Shown: piece after piece, positions 34,208 through 41,966 of the stretch
How positions within the stretch are numbered: the stretch's first letter is position 1
How the letters are laid out: every line of letters begins with the position of its first letter
Assembly (NCBI RefSeq): GCF_026427775.1
Contig: NZ_CP044532.1
Location: forward strand, 3,968,001-4,032,000
Direction: 5' to 3'
DNA from: Arthrobacter sp. CDRTa11
GTDB taxonomy: Bacteria; Actinomycetota; Actinomycetes; Actinomycetales; Micrococcaceae
Length of the DNA: 64,000 nt
Notes under the pieces: generated by a model
What the model saw: only the letters and a program-made list of their open reading frames with translations
Databases searched by the model: none
What the model was told of the DNA's origin: nothing
Translations under genes and position numbers: made by a program

Positions 34208-34507
34208 ATGAAAATGCGCAAGACTCTTTTTGCACTCACCCTGAGCGCTTTCCTTCTGGGCGGATCCGCCACGTCCGCGCTGGCGGCTCCCCTTCCCGAT
34301 AACTGTACAAAGACACAGGGAACCGTGACCTGCACCACCTTCGAAGGCCCCGGCAGGAACCAGGGCGGCGTCGGATCCACACAGACCAACGAAACCCAAG
34401 GGAACACAACGAACGTGAGCCCTGAACCCCAGGAACTGGAAGACGACTGCGAGTTCAACCCGCCCAACAGCCAAGGAGCGCCGAATTCCTGCCCACCTAG
34501 CAGCTGA
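34208..34507 (+). CDS. Small secreted protein, unknown function
   Basis: The 99-residue product starts with a clear Sec signal peptide (MKMRKTLFALTLSAFLLGG, cleavage likely after SALA at about residue 26). The mature peptide of about 73 residues is rich in Asn, Gln, Thr and Pro, with four Cys (NCTK, TCTT, DCEF, SCPP) that may form two disulfides. No family is recognised. A second ATG two codons later is also possible. The gene is followed 32 bases later by a perfect 15-bp terminator hairpin, so it is probably a single-gene unit. Confidence 0.72.
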   Translation: MKMRKTLFALTLSAFLLGGSATSALAAPLPDNCTKTQGTVTCTTFEGPGRNQGGVGSTQTNETQGNTTNVSPEPQELEDDCEFNPPNSQGAPNSCPPSS

Positions 34508-34539
34508 TAAATAACCCGCAACAACCGGGGGAACATCCA

Positions 34540-34574
34540 AGCAGCCCCGCCAGTCCTGAACTGGCGGGGCTGCT
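34540..34574 (+). terminator. Perfect 15-bp terminator hairpin
   Basis: AGCAGCCCCGCCAGT at 34540-34554 pairs perfectly with ACTGGCGGGGCTGCT at 34560-34574 around a 5-base loop, just after the small secreted-protein gene. Few T residues follow. Confidence 0.8.
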
Positions 34575-34752
34575 CCACTGGTTGGCGGCATGCTTTTTCA
34601 TGCCCCGCAGCAGAGCCTGTGAAGGGCAGTGTCGTCCGCGTGACAGGCGTCGCCGGGACCAAGAGCTCATGAGAACATGGGGACGGTGCTGGCCCTTAAG
34701 GTCGGTAGGTGTGGCATCCGGTCCCGTGACAATCCATGGAGGGCACGTAAGG

Positions 34753-35232
34753 GTGGAAGATACTTCCGAGTTGTGGCGAACCAACCCTGCCACGCTCCGT
34801 GATGAGGTGATCGACCGGGAAGCGCTGGAAAACATCCTCGTTACCGGTTGCTCTCCTCTGGAACGTGTTCGCTTTCTGGCGCTGCTGAACCGTGAAACTG
34901 AGGCCTTCCAGGAAGGCTTCCAGCTGCTGGCTGATACGCCTCACCGCAGGGAACTACTCCTGCTGCTGGCCCAGGTCTTACAACGCCGATACCGATGGCA
35001 TGAAGCCGCGCAACTGCAGGAGGAAGCACTCCAGCTGGCCTCAACCCGGGTGGAGGAAGCCAACGTACGCCACCACATCGGACGCAGGCTCTTTGACGAG
35101 GCCCGGTATCGGGATGCCGCCGCTGAATTTCAATGGGCATCGGACCTGTACCGCGTCTCAGGCGAGCATCAGGCCGCGGAACGATCCACGCAAGCGATGC
35201 AACGCTCCCGCCAGCTACAGGCGAGGGGATAA
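34753..35232 (+). CDS. TPR-like helical repeat protein
   Basis: The protein of about 159 residues is mostly helical. It contains TPR-like pairs: ERVRFLALLNRETEAFQEGFQLLA, then LLLLAQVLQRRYRWHEAAQLQEEALQLA, then VRHHIGRRLFDEARYRDAAAEFQWASDLYR. Position-specific Ala/Gly/Tyr spacing is consistent with about three repeats. It would act in protein-protein contacts; partners are unknown. I prefer the GTG at 34753, which is preceded by GGAGGG at 34738-34743. The open frame extends further upstream, but those residues are Arg/Pro-rich and unlike a TPR protein. Confidence 0.65.
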   Translation: MEDTSELWRTNPATLRDEVIDREALENILVTGCSPLERVRFLALLNRETEAFQEGFQLLADTPHRRELLLLLAQVLQRRYRWHEAAQLQEEALQLASTRVEEANVRHHIGRRLFDEARYRDAAAEFQWASDLYRVSGEHQAAERSTQAMQRSRQLQARG

Positions 35233-35282
35233 CCCGCAAGATCCACCACGGACGCTCCCCACCGCTTCGGCATGCGGTCTCA

Positions 35283-35543
35283 ATGTTTTTGCGTTCCTGC
35301 CTGGCGCTGGCCGGAGCCGGTTTCTACGCTTTCCTCGCGGCCGGGACCGCGGCCACCCGCGCCGCGCCCTGGGTGGACGGTGTTGGGCGTTCCGCATCCG
35401 GGCTACCATTTGGGACATCTGCAGGGGCCGGCAATGGCCGACGCCGTGGGCAACGTTTTTGAGCCTGGCCGCCAGCCTGCTGCCGGTCATCCTCCTCGTG
35501 CTGCCGGAACGCCGGCAGCGCACCCACCGAAGGAAGTGCACGC
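35283..35543 (+). pseudogene. Possible frameshifted small membrane-protein gene
   Basis: An ATG at 35283 opens a frame with a hydrophobic start (MFLRSCLALAGAGFYAFLAA) that ends at 35462 in low-complexity Gly/Arg residues. In another frame a second membrane helix (FLSLAASLLPVILLVLPER) is found at about 35454-35512. Together they would make a two-helix protein of about 85 residues interrupted by one or two frameshifts, one of them near the T5 run at 35456. This is an interpretation of disconnected pieces. Confidence 0.35.
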
Positions 35544-36311
35544 ATGAACATCGCAGTCGCCGGCGGAACCGGGAAAGTGGGCCGCCACGTGGTCAGCATC
35601 GCCAGGGAGCGGGGGCATACCGTGAAGATCCTCGCCCGCTCGGAGGGCGTGGACCTGGTCACCGGCCGCGGCCTGGCCGGGGCGCTGGAGGGCGTGGACA
35701 CCGTTATTGATGTTGTCAGCATCCAGACCCTGTCCGCCAAAGCATCGGTGGAGTTTTTCCGGGCCACCACCACCAACCTGCTGCAGGCGGCCAAGGCTGC
35801 CGGCGTGCGGCATTACCTGGCGCTGTCCATCGTTGGTGCGGACAAGGCTGCCGCCGGGATCTACTCCGGCAAGCTGGTCCAGGAAGAGCTGGTCAGCGGC
35901 GGGGAAGTGCCCTGGACGATCCTGCGCGCCACCCAGTTCCACGAGTTCGCCGGGCAGGTCCTGGCCCGCAGCTCGGTTGGCCCGCTGGCTGTCGTACCCC
36001 GGATGACCACCCAGCCCATCGCCGCCCGCGAGGTGGCCGTGGCCCTGGTGGACGCCGCGGAGGCAGGCCCGCAGGGACGGATTCCGGACCTGGGCGGGCC
36101 GCGGGTGGAGCAGCTGGTGGACATGGTCCGGACGTACGCCCGGGAATCAGGGCAGCGGAAGCTTGTTGTTGGCGCCACAGCGCCGGGCCGGCTGTGGAAA
36201 GCGATGCGCAACGGGACCCTGCTCCCGGAGGCGGGCGCCGCCGTCGGACGCCAGACGTTCCGGGAGTGGCTGGCAGCGCTGAAGCAGCAGCAGGTGCATC
36301 CCAAGCCGTAG
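35544..36311 (+). CDS. NAD(P)-binding NmrA/SDR-type oxidoreductase-like protein
   Basis: The 255-residue protein begins with the Rossmann motif VAGGTGKVGRHV at about residues 4-15. It has the atypical-SDR layout: GVDTVIDVVSIQ at about 49-60, then AKAAGVRHYLALSIVGAD and WTILRATQFHEF. It lacks the classic YxxxK catalytic pair in its usual position, so it may be a sensor or an NAD(P)H-dependent oxidoreductase of the NmrA/SDR_a5 type. The substrate is unknown. Nothing in the neighbourhood defines a pathway. Confidence 0.8.
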   Translation: MNIAVAGGTGKVGRHVVSIARERGHTVKILARSEGVDLVTGRGLAGALEGVDTVIDVVSIQTLSAKASVEFFRATTTNLLQAAKAAGVRHYLALSIVGADKAAAGIYSGKLVQEELVSGGEVPWTILRATQFHEFAGQVLARSSVGPLAVVPRMTTQPIAAREVAVALVDAAEAGPQGRIPDLGGPRVEQLVDMVRTYARESGQRKLVVGATAPGRLWKAMRNGTLLPEAGAAVGRQTFREWLAALKQQQVHPKP

Positions 36312-36462
36312 GGCGGAACCTGCCAATACTGCGGGTCTTTCGTTCAGCCCTATTTATGTGGGCCGATGAGGCGTAGAGTCCCTACGGCGTCACACCCTCA
36401 AGCATCCGGGGGCTTGTGATGGCTTGGAGCAGCTTGCTCCGCTTGGGGGAAAGTAGTCGCAA

Positions 36463-37617
36463 ATGCGACATAGTTCTACGCAAAACCACTCCGTTCGAAA
36501 CCAATCCACCCCGCCGGCTGCGGCGAGTTTTCGCCGCCGGGCCGCCGTGCCCGTCCTGGGATCCGCCGCAATATTTGTTCTGGCATTGGCCGTTGCCTGG
36601 CAGCAGCCGGCGTTTGCGGCGGCCCCGATCAACCTTGGCACCGCCGCCCCCTATTCCGTGCTGGGCGGCAGCACCGTAACCAACACGGGCCCATCCATTC
36701 TTCCGGGAAATTTGGGGGTGAGCCCGGGGTCGGCAATCACGGGGTTTCCTCCCGGCCTCGCTCTTGCCGCCACTAACGCGGCGAATGCGCTTGCGGTGCA
36801 GGCGCAGCTGGACGTGGTCACCGCCTACAACGAAGCAGCAGCTCGGCCAATGACCACCGGGGTGTCAGGTGATCTGGCCGGCTTCACCCTGACTGAGGGT
36901 GTCTATACGTCCAGCAGTTCGCTGGGTCTCAACGGGGCGCTGACCCTGGACGGGAAAGGGAACTTCAACTCCATTTTCGTCTTTCAGGTCGCGTCCACCC
37001 TGGTGACGGGCTCGGCCAGCAGAGTCATCCTGACCAACGGCGCCCAGGCCTGCAATGTGTACTGGCAGGTGGGAAGTTCAGCCACGCTGGGCACCGCCTC
37101 GAGTTTCAAGGGGACCATCCTGGCTCTGACGTCGATAACCCTCCAGACGGGCGCCACCGTGGAGGGCCGGGCGCTGGCCCGCAATGGCGCCGTCACCCTT
37201 GACAGCAACGTGTTTACCGCGCCGGGCTGCGTCGCCGGTCCGCCGCCCACCACGGGCACGCCGACTGAAACGGTACCGCCGACGTCGACAGTCACCAGCA
37301 CGCCGACGGCGACAGATACCGGCACGCCGACGGCGGGCGGTACCGCCACCGAAACCACCACAGCAAGGGGCGCCACGCCGACGCCCACGGCTTCTCCCAC
37401 CACGGGAGCTCCGCTGGCCAAGACCGGGACCGGAACCGGGGGGACGGGCGAAACAAGGGGGCGGAACCAAGGGACCGATGTTGACACCGCCGCGAGTGTT
37501 TCAGCAGTAGGCCCTGGGGCGCTTGTGGCTTGGGGTGCAGTCATCGCCGGGATTGGCGCAGCGGCGGGAAGCATCAGCGGGGCCAGGCTGCTGGCCGGAA
37601 GGCGTCGGAACAGTTAA
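36463..37617 (+). CDS. DUF3494 ice-binding protein with LAKTG surface-anchor motif
   Basis: DUF3494 proteins form a discontinuous beta-solenoid that binds ice and limits its growth or recrystallisation. The 384-residue protein has an export signal ending AFAAAP at about residue 49. The DUF3494 domain runs from about 50 to 255: APYSVLGGSTVTNTGPS, GNLGVSPG, then SIFVFQVAS and the QVGSSATLGTASSFKGTIL block. A Thr/Pro-rich stalk follows at about 257-320. The tail has LAKTGTGTGG, a hydrophobic segment (GALVAWGAVIAGIGAAAG) and a basic end. LAxTG suits class E-type sortases, though the helix is further from the motif than usual. A sortase gene follows immediately. Confidence 0.88.
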   Translation: MRHSSTQNHSVRNQSTPPAAASFRRRAAVPVLGSAAIFVLALAVAWQQPAFAAAPINLGTAAPYSVLGGSTVTNTGPSILPGNLGVSPGSAITGFPPGLALAATNAANALAVQAQLDVVTAYNEAAARPMTTGVSGDLAGFTLTEGVYTSSSSLGLNGALTLDGKGNFNSIFVFQVASTLVTGSASRVILTNGAQACNVYWQVGSSATLGTASSFKGTILALTSITLQTGATVEGRALARNGAVTLDSNVFTAPGCVAGPPPTTGTPTETVPPTSTVTSTPTATDTGTPTAGGTATETTTARGATPTPTASPTTGAPLAKTGTGTGGTGETRGRNQGTDVDTAASVSAVGPGALVAWGAVIAGIGAAAGSISGARLLAGRRRNS

Positions 37618-37740
37618 CGCCGGCAACGGGGGCGGGGACCGGGCGGCAAAGCCCGGCACCGCAGTCCCATCTCCCTGGGCGGGGGAAAGCAGGAGTGGGT
37701 CCCGGCCGGCCGTACGCTGGCCGGGGCGTTCTTTCTGTCC

Positions 37741-38325
37741 TTGCTGATCCTGGCATCGTCGTCCTCACAGGACGTCATGTCGGCTGCACCCTCGGAGCCG
37801 GCTCCTTCGGCAGGTCCGGCGACGCCGGCTCCGGCAGTTCCGTCGCTTGACGTGCCTCAGGGCCCGGTGCAGGTCGCCTCACCTCCGTTACACATCACCT
37901 ATCCCGCGGTGGAGATGGACCAGGATGTGCTGGCGCTGTCCCCGACGGAGCAGGAGCTGACCCTGGGATCTATCGTCCCGCCGCACACGGTGGAGGCGTA
38001 CTGGCTTGCTCCGTACGGCAGCCCGGGCGCGGGGTCCACCAACACCACCTATATCGTCGGGCACAGCTGGGAAGGCCGCGGCTCCCCTTTCAACAACATC
38101 AGCGCCCGTTCCCAGCCGGGCGATCAGTTCACCGTCACCACGGAGCAGGGGACCCTTGGCTTTAAGGTGGACGCGATCACAACGGAGAACAAAAGCACGC
38201 TCGAGGCCAGCCCGATCTGGGACATAGTTCCGGGCCGCCTTATCCTCATCACCTGCTTCACGGAGGACCTCTGGGGCAAGAACATCATTATTGAGGCCAG
38301 CCCGCTGGAAACCCAAAGTAGGTAG
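37741..38325 (+). CDS. Class F-type sortase; start codon unclear
   Basis: The sortase domain shows the catalytic His in YIVGHSWEGRG and the Cys in LILITCFTEDLWGKNI; the usual downstream Arg is not evident and Trp-Gly-Lys stands in its place. The Cys is followed by the class F-like CFTEDLWGK block. A Pro/Ala-rich linker precedes the domain. The TTG given here cuts a membrane segment (TLAGAFFLSLLILASS) whose coding continues upstream in frame. No ATG, GTG or TTG lies between it and the TAA of the ice-binding gene, which is in the same frame. The true start may be a rare codon, or the sequence has an error or readthrough. The probable substrate is the neighbour's LAKTG tail. Confidence 0.82.
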   Translation: MLILASSSSQDVMSAAPSEPAPSAGPATPAPAVPSLDVPQGPVQVASPPLHITYPAVEMDQDVLALSPTEQELTLGSIVPPHTVEAYWLAPYGSPGAGSTNTTYIVGHSWEGRGSPFNNISARSQPGDQFTVTTEQGTLGFKVDAITTENKSTLEASPIWDIVPGRLILITCFTEDLWGKNIIIEASPLETQSR

Positions 38326-38378
38326 CAGCAAGTGCCGTTTTCGACGCTGAAAGCGACACTTACAGCTACCCACTTGGG
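38312..38378. repeat. Inverted repeat overlapping the sortase stop, GGGTAGC family
   Basis: The arms 38312-38337 and 38354-38378 are imperfect complements with one bulge. Read on the minus strand, the element starts CCCAAGTGGGTAGC, nearly the same as the outer arm of the repeat at 15297-15362, and like it has TGTCG next to the loop. It lies between convergent genes and overlaps the sortase stop. Confidence 0.75.
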
Positions 38379-38393
38379 CGAACGGCGGGCCGC

Positions 38394-38609
38394 TCAGGTG
38401 ATCAGGTAATGGGTCCTGTCGGTTTCAGAACCATGGGAATCAGGGCCTTTGCGCAGGATGGCACGGGCCAGCGCGCTGGTGCCGATGGCGGGAAGCAGGA
38501 TGACGGCGGCAGCGATGGACAGGCCGGTCCAGCCCGCATCCCGCAGGACCCCGCCCGGCCCGCCGGGGCGCCCCGGACGCCGGCGCTTGCTGTACGTCAG
38601 ATACATCAT
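38394..38609 (-). CDS. Small membrane protein, unknown function
   Basis: This 71-residue frame starts MMYLTYSKRRRPGRPGG. It has a basic, Gly/Arg/Pro-rich N-terminus, one hydrophobic helix (GLSIAAAVILLPAIGTSALA, about 30-49) and a polar tail. No family is recognised. It follows the MinD-like ATPase gene on the same strand (85 bases after its stop) and could be the last gene of that unit. The start is one of two consecutive ATGs. Confidence 0.45.
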   Translation of the reverse strand: MMYLTYSKRRRPGRPGGPGGVLRDAGWTGLSIAAAVILLPAIGTSALARAILRKGPDSHGSETDRTHYLIT

Positions 38610-38694
38610 GGTCCGATGGTAGGGACCACGCACAGCCCGCCACCCGAGTAGCCGGTACCTGCTTTTTGGCACCGGCAGCACTTGCCGGACGGCG

Positions 38695-40176
38695 TTAGCG
38701 GTACCCGTCCACCATGGCGGCGGCGATTTCCTTGTACGCCCGCCGGGTTTCAGGCTTGAGGACGTCCAGGGTGACCAGGTCGCCGTCGGCCACGCCGCGG
38801 TCATGCGGGACGGCGATGAGCTGGCGGCAGATGCCGGCGAGGTGTTCCTCGATGGCGTCCTTGTCCACGCGGGAGGAGACTTCGTCCTTGTCCGTGATGA
38901 CCACAATGGCGTTCCGGGCCAGATCCTCGTAGCCGTGGCTGGCCAGCCAGTGCAGGGTGCTGCGGGCCCGCTTGGCGCCGCTCACCGCATACCCTGCGGC
39001 GATGATCAGGTTGTCAGCGGACTGCAGGATGCCGCTCATGGCGTTGTGCGTGACGCCGGTGCCGCAGTCGGTCAGGGCGATGGAGTAGTAGCTGGAGATA
39101 AGCTTGCGGATCCGCAGATATTCGGCCGCCGTGAGCGAGTCCGAGACCTCCGGATCCTGCTCCCCCGCGATCAGGTGCAGCCGGCCGGCGTGGTGCATGT
39201 AGCGGGACAGCGCGGTGAGCGAATCCACGGACTCGATGTTCTTGAGCAGGTCCGTGATGGTGCGCGGGCTGGCCTGCTGGTAAATGCCCTCGCCGAGGGC
39301 GCGCTCCACCAGGTCGCCGGAGTCCGGGTTGGCATCGATGGCGCAGGGCGGATCGCCGCGGAATTCGGCCAGGGTCAGGCCCACGCCCACCGTGGTGGAG
39401 GTCTTGCCGATGCCGCCCTTCAGGCTCAGGACCGCCGTGTTGAAGCTGCCCTGCAGCTGGCGCGCGATCCGGAGGCGCAGTTCGTCCTCTGCGCGCTGTT
39501 TGGCGCCGGGGCCCAGGTTCCAGGCCCCACCGGTCAGCGAGTACATGGCGCCGCGGAATCCGCCCACCGGCCGGGGCTTCTGCTCACGGACAAACAGGCC
39601 CGGCGAGCTGGTGAAGTCAGGCATCGGGGTGTCGGCAATAACGTCCGCGGCGCTGGGCCGCTTGCTCCGGCGCACCGGTTCGGTACTGGTAGAAGCGTCC
39701 GACGACGGCGGCGCAGCGTCCGCAGTGCCGCCCGCGGGGGCGGAGGTGCTGATGTCCTGATCGGCCGCCGCCGGGGCGGCAGCTGTCGGCGTCTCGAAGC
39801 TGGGACCGGCAAAAGCCGGCACGTCAACAGCCGGCGTATCCGAATCAGGCACCCCAACCGCGGGCACACCAGCTTCCGGCTGGCGGCCGGCAGGCGCGAA
39901 GGATGCCGGCGGCCGGCTGGGTGCGGGGACGTGGCCCGTGGTTTTCGCTGCGTCCGCAGCGGCGGCCGCTTCGGCCCAGGAGCTGCGGCGGATAGGCGGC
40001 TGGCCTGCCTCTGACGGACTGGAGGGGTTCGGAGTGATGGCTGGCATGGTTCCTGTCCGGGCGTCTGTCAGGTCACCGTCGGCGCGACGGAGGTCGCGGC
40101 GTCGGCGCAACTGCGGCTGCCCTTTATCTGCATCAGGTGCGAGGGCGCGAGCGTTTTGATCCGCCGGATCAGGCAT
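38695..40176 (-). CDS. MinD/ParA-like ATPase with long Pro/Ala-rich N-terminus
   Basis: The 493-residue protein has a disordered, Ala/Pro/Ser-rich N-terminal half (to about residue 215) and a C-terminal P-loop ATPase of the deviant Walker A type. The motifs are LSLKGGIGKTSTTVGVG at about 251-267, CAIDANPDSGDLVERALG at about 280-297 and ALTDCGTGV at about 374-382. This domain resembles the MinD-like ATPases of actinobacterial secretion and septum loci. Such proteins switch between membrane-bound dimers and monomers. Two membrane microproteins are encoded just upstream on the same strand. The start at 40176 is preceded by GGGGGGACAG. The process it positions is unknown. Confidence 0.85.
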   Translation of the reverse strand: MPDPADQNARALAPDADKGQPQLRRRRDLRRADGDLTDARTGTMPAITPNPSSPSEAGQPPIRRSSWAEAAAAADAAKTTGHVPAPSRPPASFAPAGRQPEAGVPAVGVPDSDTPAVDVPAFAGPSFETPTAAAPAAADQDISTSAPAGGTADAAPPSSDASTSTEPVRRSKRPSAADVIADTPMPDFTSSPGLFVREQKPRPVGGFRGAMYSLTGGAWNLGPGAKQRAEDELRLRIARQLQGSFNTAVLSLKGGIGKTSTTVGVGLTLAEFRGDPPCAIDANPDSGDLVERALGEGIYQQASPRTITDLLKNIESVDSLTALSRYMHHAGRLHLIAGEQDPEVSDSLTAAEYLRIRKLISSYYSIALTDCGTGVTHNAMSGILQSADNLIIAAGYAVSGAKRARSTLHWLASHGYEDLARNAIVVITDKDEVSSRVDKDAIEEHLAGICRQLIAVPHDRGVADGDLVTLDVLKPETRRAYKEIAAAMVDGYR

Positions 40177-40269
40177 GTCTGTCCCCCCAGGACTTTCGGC
40201 ATAAGGTTCTGCTGGACTTTACTGTCTGGTTCAAACAGTAAGTCTAGGTGCTCAGGCAGAATCCAGCGG

Positions 40270-40389
40270 TCAGACCCGCGACAGGGCAAGCGCCACCACA
40301 GCGGAGGTGGCCACCAGGAGGAGCGCCAGGACGGCGTAGGCCTGCCATTTGGGGCGGCCCTTGTGGGGGTTGATATCGACGTACGGCAT
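40270..40389 (-). CDS. 39-residue single-helix membrane microprotein
   Basis: The frame reads MPYVDINPHKGRPKWQ followed by one membrane helix (AYAVLALLLVATSAVVALAL) and a short basic end. Its ATG lies 2 bases after the stop of a 45-residue membrane frame, and GGGAGGG lies 13 bases ahead. The conserved-looking charged N-terminus plus helix suggests a real small protein; no family is recognised. It is probably co-transcribed with the MinD-like ATPase gene 93 bases downstream. Confidence 0.6.
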   Translation of the reverse strand: MPYVDINPHKGRPKWQAYAVLALLLVATSAVVALALSRV

Positions 40390-40391
40390 GG

Positions 40392-40529
40392 CTAGCGGAT
40401 TCCCTCCCGGATGGCGGCAACCCGCACGGCGCGGCGCTTGAGTCTGAGCACCTGGTACATCACCAGAAAGGGAATCAACAGCGTGCCCAGCAGCGCGCAC
40501 AGCGCCAGGGCAAAGTCGGCGAGAGCCAC
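40392..40529 (-). CDS. 45-residue single-helix membrane microprotein
   Basis: The frame starts with GTG (VALADFALALCALLGTLLIP) and has one membrane helix at about 2-25. A basic cytoplasmic-type tail follows (RLKRRAVRVAAIREGIR). GGAGG lies six bases ahead of the GTG, an excellent RBS, and the stop is 2 bases before the next start. Both points support translation. It is the first gene of a likely operon with the 39-residue protein and the MinD-like ATPase. No family is recognised. Confidence 0.6.
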   Translation of the reverse strand: MALADFALALCALLGTLLIPFLVMYQVLRLKRRAVRVAAIREGIR

Positions 40530-40730
40530 AACGAACCTCCGTCGGTTAGCAGGATCCCCCATGTCGGATCAGGGAACACGCTATCCAGCTAACACCATTG
40601 TGGCAAGTCAACGAACCCACAAGAGGGCAAACGTTTTCCTCATCGCCGCCCACATCCAGTCGGATTCCCGTGATTCCGCGGAAATCCGGCGTTCCGGCAC
40701 CCGCTAGCACAAGGGGCGGCGCGGAGCGAG

Positions 40731-41966
40731 TCAAGCCGCGTGTGACTGCAGCAGCCGGGCCTCGATGGCATCCGCGGCGGCGGAGGCTCCGCCGGCTGCG
40801 GCGTAGCCTTCAGCCACCCGAGCGGCACCGGCACGCATGGCCATGGCGTCCTTCACGGCCCGCCGAAGCCGTCCAGGCGAGAGCTTCCTGCGCGGCAGAC
40901 GGGTCCCGGACTTGCTGACCTCCACCCGCCTGGCCACCTCCAGCTGGTCCCGGCCGAAAGGCACCACACACACCGGCACGCCGTGCGCCAGCGCCTTCTG
41001 GGTGGAGCCCATGCCGCCGTGGGTGACCGCAACGGCTGCACGGTCAAGGACGGCGTTGTGGGGAACAAAATCCACCACGGTGGCATTGGCGGGCACGTCC
41101 AGCCCGTCAGGGATTCCTGCAGGCATGGTGGCAACAGTGTGAACGGGTTCGTCCCGGAACGCGTCCAGGGCAGTGCGGACCAGCACGCCGTCGTCCTGGA
41201 ACTCGGAGGACGTGGTGACAAGGACGATTGGTTTGTCAATGGAGGTCAGCCATTCCGGGACGTCCTGCGGAGGCTCCCAGGTGGGGGCGCCTACCATCAG
41301 GACCTCCTGCCCCCAGTCCGTGACGGCGTATTCGAACGGCTTGGCGGTAGTGACCAGCATCAGCGGGGCCTTGCGGAGGAACTCGTCGGCCGATGCCACG
41401 GGCGGAAGCCCCAGCTGTTCCCGCAAGGCGTTGAGCCGGGGCAACATGGACTGCTCCACAGCTCCGAGGACGGCCCTGCCCAGTACGGCATCCCGGACCC
41501 GTCCCAGGAAGCCGCCCATGGGAGGCAGGCCGGGACCGAACGGCGGTGTACCCGGCGAGCTGAGCGCGGGAGTGTAGGGCGAGAAGGACACCCAGGGGCC
41601 GCCCCAGGCCTCGGCAGCGAAGCCGGCGCCCCAGCTGTTGATGTCCACGATGGCAGCGTCCGGGCGGACCCCGTCGATTGCCGCCCGGAAGTCCGGAGCG
41701 TCATAGGTGCCGCGGGTGGCGAATATCCCCGCGGCGGCAGCCAAAGCACCCTTCGGCCCGCGGGCTGTGTAGTCGTTCATGGTGACGGCTTCGATGCGTG
41801 GGTCGATGGGCTCTGCGGTGAGTCCGAGGCTCCGGATCAGCCCGACGTGGCTGGCAAGGGTGCGTACGTGCACGTCATGGCCGCGGCGGTGCAGTTCCAG
41901 CAGCAGGGGTGTCATGGGAAAGAGATGGCCCAGTGCGGGTGAGGTGTAGGCGAGGATGGTGGACAT
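40731..41966 (-). CDS. GT1-family glycosyltransferase (macrolide/UGT-like)
   Basis: The 411-residue protein has the GT-B fold of UDP-sugar-type glycosyltransferases. It opens with SPALGHLFPMTPLLLELHRRGHDV at about 9-32. The C-terminal donor-binding motif is VAVTHGGMGSTQKALAHGVPVCVVPFGRDQ at about 311-340. Such enzymes add sugars to small lipophilic molecules such as macrolides or sterols. The acceptor is unknown. The ATG overlaps the stop of the upstream TetR gene (TGATG), so both are made from one transcript. A role in modifying a toxic compound sensed by TetR is a plausible inference. Confidence 0.87.
   Translation of the reverse strand: MSTILAYTSPALGHLFPMTPLLLELHRRGHDVHVRTLASHVGLIRSLGLTAEPIDPRIEAVTMNDYTARGPKGALAAAAGIFATRGTYDAPDFRAAIDGVRPDAAIVDINSWGAGFAAEAWGGPWVSFSPYTPALSSPGTPPFGPGLPPMGGFLGRVRDAVLGRAVLGAVEQSMLPRLNALREQLGLPPVASADEFLRKAPLMLVTTAKPFEYAVTDWGQEVLMVGAPTWEPPQDVPEWLTSIDKPIVLVTTSSEFQDDGVLVRTALDAFRDEPVHTVATMPAGIPDGLDVPANATVVDFVPHNAVLDRAAVAVTHGGMGSTQKALAHGVPVCVVPFGRDQLEVARRVEVSKSGTRLPRRKLSPGRLRRAVKDAMAMRAGAARVAEGYAAAGGASAAADAIEARLLQSHAA

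Noticed and set aside
33937..34662. Minus-strand frame of 241 codons over the small secreted protein
   Set aside because: It crosses the perfect terminator hairpin and reads as low-quality sequence; the plus-strand signal peptide frame with its terminator is the better explanation.
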